Positions 52,553 to 60,762 of a stretch of DNA of 64,000 bases are shown one piece after another; the first letter of the stretch is position 1; each line of letters starts with the position of its first letter. The notes under the pieces were generated by a model. The model had not been told where the DNA came from. It was given only the letters and a program-made list of their open reading frames with translations, and did no database searches. Source of the DNA: Rhodospirillaceae bacterium SYSU D60007 (GTDB lineage: Bacteria; Pseudomonadota; Alphaproteobacteria; Reyranellales; Reyranellaceae); contig QOCQ01000004.1 in NCBI GenBank assembly GCA_003574685.1, forward strand, positions 124,001 to 188,000, in the 5' to 3' direction. Made by a program: the position numbers and the translations under genes.

Positions 52553-53836
52553 GTGACACTCCGCTATAGCGACAGCGAAACCGCGATCGTCGAAACCGCG
52601 CGCCGCGTTCTGCCAGCCGGCGGCTTCGGCAATACCTCGAGCGAGATCGTGATCCGCGAGGGCAAGGGCGGACGGGTGTGGGACGTCAGCGGCAACGAGT
52701 ACGTTGACTTCCTGCTGGGATCCGGACCGATGCTGGTGGGTCATGCCCACCCGGATGTCACCAAGGCCGTGCTGGAGCAGGTGCCACGTGGCACGACGTT
52801 CTTCGCCAATAACGAGCATGGCATCCGGCTGGCCGAGGCCATCGTCGAGGCCGTGCCCTGCGCCGAGAAAGTGCGCTTCGTGTCGAGCGGGTCGGAGGCC
52901 GACCTCTACGCCATGCGGCTGGCGCGCGCCTTCCGCGGTCGCGACAAAATCCTGAAATTCGAGGGCGGCTATCACGGGATGAGCGACTACGGGCTGATGA
53001 GCCTGTGGCCCAAGCGTCCGGGGAATTTCCCGCAGGCGGCGCCGGACTCGGCGGGCATTCCGGCATCCCTGCGGCAGGAGATGCTGATCGCGCCGTTCAA
53101 CGACCTTGAGGCTGCCGGCACGCTGATTGCCGAGCACCGTGACGAGCTGGCGGGTGTCATCGTCGAGCCGTTCCAGCGCTCCATCCCGCCCAAGCCCGGC
53201 TTCCTGCAAGGCTTGCGCGACCTCACGCGGCGTCACGGCATTCCGCTGATCTTCGACGAGGTGGTGACCGGATTCCGCCTCGCCTATGGTGGCGCGCAGG
53301 ATTACTACGGTGTCGTGCCTGACGTGTGCACGCTGGGCAAGGTGGTCGGCGGCGGCTTTCCGCTGGCGGCGATCGCCGGTCGGGCCGACATCATGGCGCA
53401 TTTCGACCGGGGCACGGTTGGCGACGATCGCTTCCTGCCGCAGATCGGCACGCTAAGCGGCAATCCCGTGGCGGCGGTTGCGGGTCTGGCATCGCTGGAG
53501 GTGCTGCGCCGGCCCGGCACCTACGAGCGCCTGTTCGCCACGGGCAAGACGCTGATGGAGGGCTTGCAGGCCAGCATGGACAAGGCCGGTGTGACCGCGC
53601 GGGTCACCGGCCTGCCGCCGCTGTTCGACATTGTCTTCGCCGACGGGCCGATGAATGACTACCGCGACACCGCGCGCGGCGATGCCGCCATGATGCGGCG
53701 CTTCAACCAGGTGCTGCGCGAGAACGGCGTCATGAAGGGCGACAACAAGTTCTACGTCTCCCTTGCGCACGACGAGCGCGATGTCGCCACCGCACTCGCC
53801 GCGTTCGACGCTGCCGCGAGGGCGCTGTCAAAATAG
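52553..53836 (+). CDS. Class III aminotransferase (glutamate-1-semialdehyde aminomutase-like)
   Basis: PLP enzyme of 427 aa. The PLP lysine is Lys263 in TLGKVVGGGFPLAAI, preceded by the FDEVVTGFR aspartate motif; SSGSEADLYAMRLARAFRGR is the phosphate site and FEGGYHGMSDY is typical. It is closer to the catabolic GSAM-like group than to HemL: no heme biosynthesis gene is adjacent. The start is GTG 52553 (TLRYSDSETAIVETARR follows). It transfers or moves an amino group on an unknown substrate. Its stop TAG and the stop of the convergent downstream gene form the palindrome TAGCTA. Confidence 0.88.
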   Translation: MTLRYSDSETAIVETARRVLPAGGFGNTSSEIVIREGKGGRVWDVSGNEYVDFLLGSGPMLVGHAHPDVTKAVLEQVPRGTTFFANNEHGIRLAEAIVEAVPCAEKVRFVSSGSEADLYAMRLARAFRGRDKILKFEGGYHGMSDYGLMSLWPKRPGNFPQAAPDSAGIPASLRQEMLIAPFNDLEAAGTLIAEHRDELAGVIVEPFQRSIPPKPGFLQGLRDLTRRHGIPLIFDEVVTGFRLAYGGAQDYYGVVPDVCTLGKVVGGGFPLAAIAGRADIMAHFDRGTVGDDRFLPQIGTLSGNPVAAVAGLASLEVLRRPGTYERLFATGKTLMEGLQASMDKAGVTARVTGLPPLFDIVFADGPMNDYRDTARGDAAMMRRFNQVLRENGVMKGDNKFYVSLAHDERDVATALAAFDAAARALSK

Positions 53837-54178
53837 CTAGATCGCCTTGCGCAGGATGTGGCGGCGGTTCTTTGTGTAGGGGCGCACCTGCGTCGCCCAG
53901 CGGCCGGCCTCGACCGCGTCCTGCCAGGCCTTGCTGAGCAGAATGTCGGGGCTGTCGAGCTCATAGATGGCGGTGTAGGCCGGCTCGCCCTCGCCAGTGA
54001 GCGGCTTCTTCTCGCCGCCGATCACGACGGCCGCCGGCTCGGTTTTGGCCCGCGTGCAGCCCCGTACGCCCGGCACCTTCAGGACATACCCGATGTGCTC
54101 GGCGTAGACCTCGTTGAACAGCGCCTCCTTGTCGGGCTCGACGTCCATTGAGACGATGAACAGATATTTCGTCGCCAT
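53837..54178 (-). CDS. Hypothetical protein with dimeric alpha-beta barrel-like pattern
   Basis: Small soluble protein of 113 aa. Beginning MATKYLFIVSMDVEPDKEAL and containing FNEVYAEHIGYVLKVPGVRG, it follows the pattern of ferredoxin-like dimeric barrel proteins (EthD, DUF4286 and similar), with a later AYTAIYELDSPDILLSKAW strand-helix. No catalytic residues are evident. Function unknown. ATG 54178. It lies upstream of no partner with a clear link, downstream of the lipoprotein-like gene by 16 bp on the same strand, and abuts the aminotransferase stop. Confidence 0.72.
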   Translation of the reverse strand: MATKYLFIVSMDVEPDKEALFNEVYAEHIGYVLKVPGVRGCTRAKTEPAAVVIGGEKKPLTGEGEPAYTAIYELDSPDILLSKAWQDAVEAGRWATQVRPYTKNRRHILRKAI

Positions 54179-54194
54179 GCGTTCCTCCCCTGCA

Positions 54195-54686
54195 CTAGCT
54201 GCGCGCGTGCTGCCCGGCACGTTGCAGCCAGTAGTGAGCCTGCATCGGATAGTCATTCTCGGCCAGGGCGTCGGCCATGCGGCCGGGCGAGCCATGGCGA
54301 GGGTAGACCGCGCTGCCGCGGCGCACCAGCGTGGCCGAGGCGAGATGGAAATAGAGATAGTCGCCCTGCCGGCGGTGGAAGATGAACTCGGTGCGGCCGC
54401 GCAGGCTCGTGGCGCTGAGCACGAGGCGGCCGTTGGGCGTGTCCGCGGCAACCTGCTTCACGGGAATGTCGCGCTGGCCGTTGTCGAAGCCCATGATGCG
54501 CGGCGCCGCCGGGTCGAGCACCGAATTGCGGCCTTCATCACGCAGCAAGTGCGCAAGTTTCTGCGCCTGCGGCGAGAGCTGCTCGCGGGACGGGCGGCCA
54601 CCCAGCCAGGATGGCCTGTTCTGACAGCCGGCAAGGCCTGCCGGCAACATCGTCAGCAACAGCCGGCGGGAGACGAGTGGGTTCAT
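54195..54686 (-). CDS. Hypothetical lipoprotein
   Basis: Protein of 163 aa with a short signal peptide ending in a lipobox: SRRLLLTMLPAGLAGC, so it should be lipidated at Cys21 and exported. The body (KLAHLLRDEGRNSVLDPAAPRIMGFD, then VLSATSLRGRTEFIFHRRQG) resembles no family that I can name. ATG 54686. It is followed on the same strand by the 113-aa hypothetical protein. Upstream, hisI ends 49 bp away. Possible envelope function; no partner identified. Confidence 0.72.
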   Translation of the reverse strand: MNPLVSRRLLLTMLPAGLAGCQNRPSWLGGRPSREQLSPQAQKLAHLLRDEGRNSVLDPAAPRIMGFDNGQRDIPVKQVAADTPNGRLVLSATSLRGRTEFIFHRRQGDYLYFHLASATLVRRGSAVYPRHGSPGRMADALAENDYPMQAHYWLQRAGQHARS

Positions 54687-54735
54687 CTTTCTTTCCTGCG
54701 CCAGAGGGGGCAAGCGCTGTCCTTGGACGGACGAA

Positions 54736-55143
54736 TCAACCATACATCTGCTTCGGGTCAACCAGAACCGGTGCGATCTCGCTGAGTTTTTCCCCGCGCA
54801 ACGCCCGGAAGAAGCAGTTGTGGCGGCCCGTGTGGCAGGCGACGCCCGTTTGGTCGACCAGCACGAGCAGCGTGTCGCCGTCGCAATCGATCCGCAGGTC
54901 AATCAGCTTCTGCAGGTGGCCCGAGGTTTCGCCCTTGCGCCACAGAGCCTGCCGCGAACGCGACCAGTAGCACACCCGGCCCGTGCGCAGCGTTTCCGCC
55001 ACCGCCTCGCGGGTCATCCAGGCCATCATCAGTACTTCGCCGCTGTCGTGCTGCTGTGCGATGCAGGGCACCAGCCCGGCTGCGTCGAAAGCGATCGCGG
55101 CCAAAGCCTGCTCGATGGCCTCGGCAGAATAGGCAGATGTCAT
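54736..55143 (-). CDS. hisI: Phosphoribosyl-AMP cyclohydrolase
   Basis: Third step of histidine biosynthesis: opens the adenine ring of phosphoribosyl-AMP (135 aa, cytoplasmic dimer). Family motifs are [27 protein letters not shown] and the metal ligands DCDGD, with the three zinc cysteines in DCDGD, ACHTG and RHNC. All are present, so this is a zinc-type enzyme and not the cysteine-poor variant. The start is ATG 55143 ([12 protein letters not shown]); the longer upstream frame is unsupported. It stands away from other his genes and is divergent from a Zur-like regulator across 74 bp. Confidence 0.92.
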   Translation of the reverse strand: MTSAYSAEAIEQALAAIAFDAAGLVPCIAQQHDSGEVLMMAWMTREAVAETLRTGRVCYWSRSRQALWRKGETSGHLQKLIDLRIDCDGDTLLVLVDQTGVACHTGRHNCFFRALRGEKLSEIAPVLVDPKQMYG

Positions 55144-55217
55144 CGCGGGGCTCCGGGCTGGCGGGGGCGACCAGCGGGGCGTATAGTTTTTCGCGCGATG
55201 AAAGACAACCGCTGCTG

Positions 55218-55721
55218 ATGGCTTCGCACACCCATGCCGCCCTGGCGCGGCTTCAGCCCGGTGCCCAGCACGACCACGCACATTGCATCGAGGATGCGCT
55301 GGCGCTGGCGGAAGAGGTTTGCCGCACCCGCGGCGCGCGCTTTACCGAGCTGCGGCGGCGGGTCTTCGAGCTGGTCTGGGCCAGCCACAAGCCGGTCGGC
55401 GCCTATACCATCCTTGAATCACTGCGGACCGAGGGTCTGGGCTCGGCACCGCCCACGGTCTACCGCGCGCTCGACTTCCTGCTGGAGCACGGGCTGGTTC
55501 ACCGCATCGAATCGCTCAACGCCTTCGTGGGCTGTGCCCAGCCGGGCGAGAGCCATCGCGGGTTTTTCCTGATCTGCCAGCGCTGCGGCAATGCCGACGA
55601 GCTGGAGGATCCGGCCTTGGCGGAGAACATCTCTCACAGCGCCGGCCAGCGCGGATTCAGTGCCCGCCATATGACGCTTGAGGTAAGCGGCACCTGCGCG
55701 GTCTGTGCCGGCCGCCGCTGA
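55218..55721 (+). CDS. Fur family transcriptional regulator, Zur-like
   Basis: Metal-responsive regulator of 167 aa. A winged helix ([20 protein letters not shown], ...[20 protein letters not shown]) with the DNA-recognition YRAL segment is followed by the metal domain. Structural zinc is bound by CQRCG and CAVCAGRR, as in Zur and Fur. The His-rich start ([17 protein letters not shown]) and [20 protein letters not shown] favour Zur over Fur. ATG 55218; the longer upstream frame is antisense to hisI. TATAGT at 55182-55187 could be a -10 element, but I see no clear Zur box. Confidence 0.85.
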   Translation: MASHTHAALARLQPGAQHDHAHCIEDALALAEEVCRTRGARFTELRRRVFELVWASHKPVGAYTILESLRTEGLGSAPPTVYRALDFLLEHGLVHRIESLNAFVGCAQPGESHRGFFLICQRCGNADELEDPALAENISHSAGQRGFSARHMTLEVSGTCAVCAGRR

Positions 55722-55729
55722 GCGGCAGG

Positions 55730-56587
55730 CTACGGCCCGGTCACGATGGGCGTGTCCTCGCGGCTGCCCCATTCCGCCCAGGAGCCGTCATAGACCGCCG
55801 CTTCCCGCGCCCCTGTGAGATAAAGCCCCAGCGCCAGCACGCATGCGCTTACACCCGAGCCGCAACTGGCGGTGACTTTTTTGCCTGGTTCAATGCCGGC
55901 CGCCGATAGCCGCTGTTTCAATGCCGCCTGCGGCAGCATGGTGCCGGTCTGCGGATCGATGAGGTCGGTGTAGGGCAGGTTCAGGGCGCCCGGCATGTGG
56001 CCCAGGCGCAGGCCCGGCCGCGGCTCGGGAGCTTCGCCACGGAAGCGTGGCCTGGCGCGTACATCGATGACGTGCTCTGCGCCATTCGTCAGCAGCCGTT
56101 TCACCTGTTCAACATCGCGGATCAGCGTGGAGTCCAGGCGCGCGGTAAAGTGCCGCTCGCGCGGCATGGTCGGTTCGTCGGTGACCGGCCGCCCTTCGCG
56201 CAGCCATTTCGGCAGGCCGCCGTCGAGGACGGCCACGTCCTTGTGGCCGAAGGCGCGGAACATCCACCACACCCGGCAGGCACCCATCATCGGATTGCCG
56301 TCGTACACCACGATCCGCACGCCGTCGCCCAACCCCAGCCGGCGGACCCGCGAGGAGAACTTTTCCGGCGACGGCATCATGTGCGGCAGCGGGTTGTCGC
56401 TGTCGGCGATCTCCTCGATGTCGAAGAACACCGCACCGGGGATGTGCCGGGCAGCGTACTCGGCCTTCGCGTCGCGCTTTTGGGCCGGCAGGTAGAACGA
56501 GCCATCGACCACGCGCACGTCAGGCGCCTCGAGGTGTGCAGCGAGCCACTCGGTGCTCACAAGCGCATCGGGACGGGCGTAGGCCAT
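55730..56587 (-). CDS. sseA: 3-mercaptopyruvate sulfurtransferase (SseA-like, double rhodanese)
   Basis: Two rhodanese domains in 285 aa. The inactive N-terminal domain has VRVVDGSFYLPAQKRDAKAE and the interdomain signature YDGNPMMGACRVWWMF. The active domain has the catalytic Cys242 in CGSGVSAC, the CGSGV loop of mercaptopyruvate-type enzymes, with AVYDGSWAEWGS at the end. It transfers sulfur from 3-mercaptopyruvate to cyanide or a thiol. ATG 56587 (MAYARPDAL); ATG 56593 is also possible. Last gene of the cysK-alaX-sseA run, and 8 bp from the stop of the convergent Zur-like gene. Confidence 0.9.
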   Translation of the reverse strand: MAYARPDALVSTEWLAAHLEAPDVRVVDGSFYLPAQKRDAKAEYAARHIPGAVFFDIEEIADSDNPLPHMMPSPEKFSSRVRRLGLGDGVRIVVYDGNPMMGACRVWWMFRAFGHKDVAVLDGGLPKWLREGRPVTDEPTMPRERHFTARLDSTLIRDVEQVKRLLTNGAEHVIDVRARPRFRGEAPEPRPGLRLGHMPGALNLPYTDLIDPQTGTMLPQAALKQRLSAAGIEPGKKVTASCGSGVSACVLALGLYLTGAREAAVYDGSWAEWGSREDTPIVTGP

Positions 56588-56597
56588 GGTCATTTCC

Positions 56598-57302
56598 TCA
56601 ATCAGCCAGCGCAATCACGAAGCGGCGGTTCATCTTGCCCTTGTTCTCGACCTTCACGCATTCGACGCGGCCGATCTCGCCGGTGCGGGCAACATGCGTG
56701 CCGCCGCACGCCTGCAGGTCGATGCCATCGATCTCGAGCAGCCGCACCTGGCCGGCGCCGCTGGGCGGCCGCACGCTCATGGTCTTCACCAGTTCCGGCC
56801 GCGCCGCCAGCTCCTCATCCGTGATCCAGCGCGGCGTCACGCTGCGATCGAGCGCGATCAGCCGGTTGATCTCCTCGGTCACGGTTTCTTTGGTGGGGAC
56901 CTCACCGCTGAGATTGAAATCGAGCCGGCTCTTGTCGGCGTTGACCTGCCCACCGGTGACGTCGCCCTTGATGACCGCCGACATGACATGCAGCGCCGTA
57001 TGCATGCGCATGTGGCGATAGCGGCGGTCCCAATCGACTGTCGCAACGACCCTGTTGCCGACAGCCGGCAGCGGCGCATCGGCGGCTGGCACGTGGGCAA
57101 TGTCATCGTCCACCTTCACGGTGTCCCGGATGGCAACGGATCGGCCATCGGGCAGCGCCAGCGTTCCGCAATCGCCCGGCTGGCCGCCGCCGGTGGGGTA
57201 GAACACCGTGCGGTCGAGGCGGATGCCCTTCTCGTCAACACCGGTAACGATCGCCTCGCAGCTCTTCAGGTACGAATCCTGACGAAACAGTTCCTCGGCC
57301 AT
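56598..57302 (-). CDS. Alanyl-tRNA editing protein (AlaX-type)
   Basis: Free-standing editing domain of 234 aa that clears mischarged Ser-tRNA(Ala) or Gly-tRNA(Ala). Zinc ligands are His101 and His105 (MHTALHV) and the CGGTH motif near the C-terminus. VFYPTGGGQPGDCG is the conserved N-terminal strand. The length fits AlaX-M. ATG 57302 lies 3 bp after the cysteine synthase stop and the gene ends 10 bp before sseA, so cysteine metabolism and a tRNA proofreader share a transcript. The link may be serine or O-acetylserine levels, but that is conjecture. Confidence 0.9.
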   Translation of the reverse strand: MAEELFRQDSYLKSCEAIVTGVDEKGIRLDRTVFYPTGGGQPGDCGTLALPDGRSVAIRDTVKVDDDIAHVPAADAPLPAVGNRVVATVDWDRRYRHMRMHTALHVMSAVIKGDVTGGQVNADKSRLDFNLSGEVPTKETVTEEINRLIALDRSVTPRWITDEELAARPELVKTMSVRPPSGAGQVRLLEIDGIDLQACGGTHVARTGEIGRVECVKVENKGKMNRRFVIALAD

Positions 57303-57305
57303 CGG

Positions 57306-58307
57306 TTACGCCATCCATTTTGGTACGGGCAGCCTCTTCTCTCGCAGGAAGGCCGGGTTGAACAGCTTGGACTGATAGCGCTGGCCGCCGTCGGCAAGGA
57401 TCGTGACGATCGTCTTGCCGGGCCCGAGCTCCTTCGCCAGCCGGTACGCACCGGCGATGTTGATGGCCGATGAGCCGCCCAGCACCAGCCCCTCATGCTG
57501 GATGAGGTCGAACAGGAAGGGCAGAGCCTCCTCGTCGGTCACCTGATACGCGATATCCACTTCCACGCCTTCGAGGTTCGCGGTGACGCGGCCCTGGCCG
57601 ATGCCTTCGGTGATCGATGTCCCTTCGGCCTTAAGCTCCTTGCGCGTGTACCAGCTATAGAGCGCTGCACCCATCGGGTCGGCGATGGCAATCTTCACGT
57701 TGCGGTTGCGCTCCTTCAGCGCCATGGAAACGCCACCCAGTGTTCCGCCACTGCCCACCGAGCAGGTGAAGCCGTCGATCCTGCCGTCGGTCTGCTGCCA
57801 GATTTCCGGCCCGGTGGTGCGGTAGTGGCCGTCGCGGTTGGCGACGTTGTCGAACTGGTTGGCCCAGATCGCGCCGTTTGGTTCGCTCTTCGCCAGCTCT
57901 TCCGCAAGTCTGCCGGAGTATTTCACGTAGTTGTTGGGATCCTTGTACGGCACGGCGGGCACCAGCCGCAGGTCGGCGCCGCACAACAGCAGCATGTCCT
58001 TCTTTTCCTGGCTCTGCGTCTCCGGCATCACGATGACGGTGCGGTAGCCCTTGGCATTACCGACCAGCGCCAGGCCGATCCCGGTATTGCCGGCCGTGCC
58101 CTCGACGATGGTACCGCCGGGCCGCAGCAGGCCCTTGCGCTCGGCATCCTCGACGATGGCCAGCGCAGCGCGGTCTTTCACCGAACCACCCGGATTGAGG
58201 AACTCGGCCTTGCCGTAGACCTCGCAGCCCGTGGCCTCCGAGATGGCCTTCAGGCGGATCAGCGGCGTGTTGCCGATCGCCTCAAGAAACCCCGACCGCA
58301 CGTCCAT
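57306..58307 (-). CDS. Cysteine synthase family PLP protein (CysK-like)
   Basis: Fold-type II PLP enzyme of 333 aa. The PLP lysine is Lys44 (NPGGSVKDR), the substrate loop is GTAGNTGIG, and CSVGSGGTLGGV binds PLP phosphate. It makes cysteine from O-acetylserine and sulfide, or acts as a cysteine desulfhydrase: the TAGNTGIG loop and the C-terminal RYQSKLFNPAFL also occur in Cds1-type desulfhydrases, so cysteine breakdown is a real alternative. ATG 58307 (MDVRSGFLEAIGNTP). First gene of a run with alaX and sseA, suggesting control of cysteine and sulfur flux. Confidence 0.87.
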   Translation of the reverse strand: MDVRSGFLEAIGNTPLIRLKAISEATGCEVYGKAEFLNPGGSVKDRAALAIVEDAERKGLLRPGGTIVEGTAGNTGIGLALVGNAKGYRTVIVMPETQSQEKKDMLLLCGADLRLVPAVPYKDPNNYVKYSGRLAEELAKSEPNGAIWANQFDNVANRDGHYRTTGPEIWQQTDGRIDGFTCSVGSGGTLGGVSMALKERNRNVKIAIADPMGAALYSWYTRKELKAEGTSITEGIGQGRVTANLEGVEVDIAYQVTDEEALPFLFDLIQHEGLVLGGSSAINIAGAYRLAKELGPGKTIVTILADGGQRYQSKLFNPAFLREKRLPVPKWMA

Positions 58308-58376
58308 GAGATGTCCCTCACACAATCTCTCAAGCTGGTCTCACCCTAGGCGAGGGCAGCCACCCGCCGCAACGGC

Positions 58377-59297
58377 TCAGTCCGCGCACAAGCCGCTTTG
58401 CCGCAGCTCGGCGGCAGTCGGCATCGATGGTGCGGCACCGGGCCGCTGCACGGAAAGCGCGGCTGCGGCGTTCGCTTGTGCCAGGGCGAGTTTGGCACTG
58501 GCATCGGCAACCAGCGCCGCAGCCAGGACGCCCACGAAACAGTCTCCGGCACCCGTCGTGTCGACGACGGCGGATACGCGATGGCCGGGGACGGCATCGA
58601 GCCCCGTGCGGTTAACGGCAAGCGCGCCGCGACTGCCCAGTGTGATGATGACCATCCGCTCGTTCTCGACCAGCGGCCGTGCGGCGGCAGCGATATCGGC
58701 CGTGGCACTGTCTTCGCCGAGGTCGTGCCCGGAGAGAGCCGCCAGCTCCACCTCGTTGACCACCAGGATGTCCACCAGTTCAAGCAGCGTGCGGGGCAGC
58801 GCACATGCCGGCGCCGCATTGAGGAGGGTCCGCGCGCCGGCGTCGCGCGCACGGCGGAAGGCGGTCGCTGTTGTCTCCAGCGGGACTTCGAGCTGGCCGA
58901 GGCAGATGTCGCCTGGCGCCAGCGGCAAGCCGTCTACGTCCTCGGGCTGCAGCCGCATATTGGCGCCGGACGCGACGATGATGGCATTGTCTCCCGCTGC
59001 CAGTGTGATGACAGCCACGCCGGTAGCGATCCCGGGTGTAACGGCCACGCGGCTGCGGTCTATGCGATCCTGATCGAGAAGGGCGAGCAGCTGGCGCCCG
59101 AAATCATCGTCCCCGACCCGGCCGGCCATATGCGTCTCTGCGCCCATGCGCGCCGCCGCGATCGCCTGGTTGAGGCCCTTGCCGCCCGGCAGCGCGCGAA
59201 AGTCGTCGCCCAGCACAGTCTCGCCCGTGGCCGGCCGCCTCGGCGTGCGCACGATGAGGTCCATGTTGAGACTGCCGGCGACGACAACCCTGGGCAT
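58377..59297 (-). CDS. rbsK: Ribokinase family sugar kinase
   Basis: PfkB-family kinase of 306 aa. The first signature GGKGLNQAIAAARMGA (residues 38-53) and the second signature with the catalytic Asp252 in DTTGAGDCFVG are both intact. The N-terminal strand VVVAGSLNMDLIVRTPRRP also fits ribokinase. It phosphorylates ribose or deoxyribose at O5; related substrates such as nucleosides are possible. No ribose transporter gene is adjacent. ATG 59297. It lies 7 bp after the NUDIX gene on the same strand, so salvage of ADP-ribose-derived ribose 5-phosphate is a possible link. Confidence 0.88.
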   Translation of the reverse strand: MPRVVVAGSLNMDLIVRTPRRPATGETVLGDDFRALPGGKGLNQAIAAARMGAETHMAGRVGDDDFGRQLLALLDQDRIDRSRVAVTPGIATGVAVITLAAGDNAIIVASGANMRLQPEDVDGLPLAPGDICLGQLEVPLETTATAFRRARDAGARTLLNAAPACALPRTLLELVDILVVNEVELAALSGHDLGEDSATADIAAAARPLVENERMVIITLGSRGALAVNRTGLDAVPGHRVSAVVDTTGAGDCFVGVLAAALVADASAKLALAQANAAAALSVQRPGAAPSMPTAAELRQSGLCAD

Positions 59298-59304
59298 CGG
59301 AGCA

Positions 59305-59916
59305 TCAACTCCAGCGGGCGCGCACGGCGTTGCGGTTCAACAGCAGCCATTGCAGGGTAATGACGCCTGAGGCACTGCCGATCTCGCCACTGTCGAGCAG
59401 CGCCCGCGCTTCGTCGAGCGTGAAGGTTCGCACCAGTATGTCCTCGCCTTCATCGACCAGACCGTAGATGCCGCCGGCGCCACGGGAATCGACGCGGCCG
59501 CAGAAGGTGCGGGTGGTTTCCGACGAGCCGCCCGGGCTGCAGAAATAGGTGTGGATCGGGATCAGCTCGCCGAGCGTGAGCCCGGCCTCCTCCTGCGCCT
59601 CGCGGTGCACGAGGTCTTCGGCGGACTCGCCTTCTTCGATGATGCCCGCGACCGTTTCCCAGAGCCACGCGTGGCGGCCGGCGACGTGAGCGCCCGGCCT
59701 GAACTGGCGGATCAGCACGACGCAGTCCCGCTGCGGATCGTAGGGCAGCACGGCCGCGGCGTGCCCCCGCTCCAGCACTTCGCGGGTGATCTCGGGGCTG
59801 ACGCCGCCACCGAACAGCGTGTGGCGGATGCGATGTTCGCTGATCCGGAAGTAGCCCTGAAAGGCAGTGCGTTGCGTGGCGGAAACCACCTTTTCCTGCG
59901 GCAAGTGCTCGGTCAT
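59305..59916 (-). CDS. NUDIX hydrolase, ADP-ribose pyrophosphatase type
   Basis: Hydrolase of 203 aa with an exact Nudix box (GIIEEGESAEDLVHREAQEE-AGL). The N-terminal RHTLFGGGVSPEITREVLER and VLIRQFRPGAHVAGR match ADP-ribose and related nucleoside-diphosphate pyrophosphatases. It should cleave ADP-ribose to AMP and ribose 5-phosphate. ATG 59916; the longer upstream frame is antisense-like and unsupported. It is followed by the ribokinase gene after 7 bp and preceded by an SDR gene 34 bp away, all on the reverse strand. Confidence 0.88.
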   Translation of the reverse strand: MTEHLPQEKVVSATQRTAFQGYFRISEHRIRHTLFGGGVSPEITREVLERGHAAAVLPYDPQRDCVVLIRQFRPGAHVAGRHAWLWETVAGIIEEGESAEDLVHREAQEEAGLTLGELIPIHTYFCSPGGSSETTRTFCGRVDSRGAGGIYGLVDEGEDILVRTFTLDEARALLDSGEIGSASGVITLQWLLLNRNAVRARWS

Positions 59917-59950
59917 GGCGCCTCTGGCATGGGCTGTCAGGCAGGCATCG

Positions 59951-60652
59951 TTAGAACGTTTCCACCCATGGCCGCAACTCGACCTCCCATGTCCAGGCGC
60001 TGCGGGGCTGGCGCAGCACGTGAAGATAGGTGGCGGCGATTGCATCGGGATCCAGCATCGAATCGGGCTTGTCGGCAGGCTCGCTCCGGCCCGGATTGTG
60101 GATGCCGCCATCGATCACGAAATGGGCGACATGGATGCCTTGGGGAGCAAGCTCGCGGGCCATGCTCTGGGCGAGGCCACGCAAGGCGAACTTGCCCATC
60201 GCGAAGGGGGCTGATTGCGGATAACCCTTCACGCTCGCCGAGGCGCCTGTCAGCAGGATGGCGCCGTGCCGTTTCGGCAGCATGCGCCGTGCAGCCTGCT
60301 GCGCCACGAGGAAGCCGGCGAAGGCGCTGACGGTGAGCGCACGTTCCACCTCTGCGGGAACCAGATCGACCAGCGGACCGCGCGCACGGGCGCTGGCGTT
60401 GAACACCACCACGTCCGGCATCCCGATCGCCCGCTCGGCGTCGCTGAAGAGGCGCTCCACCTCGTCCGGCCTTGCGGCATCGCAGGTGAAGGCCTGCGCA
60501 CCGGTTTCACGGCACAGCGTATCGAGCTTGGCTACATTGCGCGCGGCCAGCGCCACGCGCATGCCTTCGCGAGCGAACAGCCGCGCAAGGGATGCGCTGA
60601 GGCCTGAACCGGCGCCGACGATGAGGGCCGATTGATATTGCGGTGTCGGCAT
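59951..60652 (-). CDS. SDR family oxidoreductase-like protein lacking the catalytic tyrosine
   Basis: Rossmann-fold short-chain dehydrogenase-like protein of 233 aa. The nucleotide site reads VGAGSGLSASLARLF, followed by LAARNVAKLD and VVFNASARARG. In the active-site segment (GASASVKGYPQSAPFAMGKF) the Ser is kept and the Lys is kept, but the Tyr of YxxxK is Phe. The same FAMGK or FAAAK variant occurs in a recognised SDR subgroup, so this is not a sequencing error. Reductase activity by the classical mechanism is doubtful. ATG 60652. Function unknown; neighbours are lipid and nucleotide genes. Confidence 0.82.
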   Translation of the reverse strand: MPTPQYQSALIVGAGSGLSASLARLFAREGMRVALAARNVAKLDTLCRETGAQAFTCDAARPDEVERLFSDAERAIGMPDVVVFNASARARGPLVDLVPAEVERALTVSAFAGFLVAQQAARRMLPKRHGAILLTGASASVKGYPQSAPFAMGKFALRGLAQSMARELAPQGIHVAHFVIDGGIHNPGRSEPADKPDSMLDPDAIAATYLHVLRQPRSAWTWEVELRPWVETF

Positions 60653-60762
60653 GGTGGCTGCTCCGTGTGTTCGGGGGACAGACGCGGTGCCTAGCATGGG
60701 CAAGCTTCAGGGCGGTCGGAGATTTTCTCATCGCGCCCCGAGATTTACGGCCGACCCGCTCA

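Noticed and set aside
51992-53401. Reverse frame of 469 codons that would extend the GNAT gene over the aminotransferase
   Set aside because: Only the first 156 codons from ATG 52462 match GNAT; the rest is antisense to a clear PLP enzyme.
54736-55143. Zinc-independent HisI paralogue
   Set aside because: All three zinc-binding cysteines of HisI are present, so the proximity to a Zur-like gene does not by itself indicate a zinc-sparing copy.
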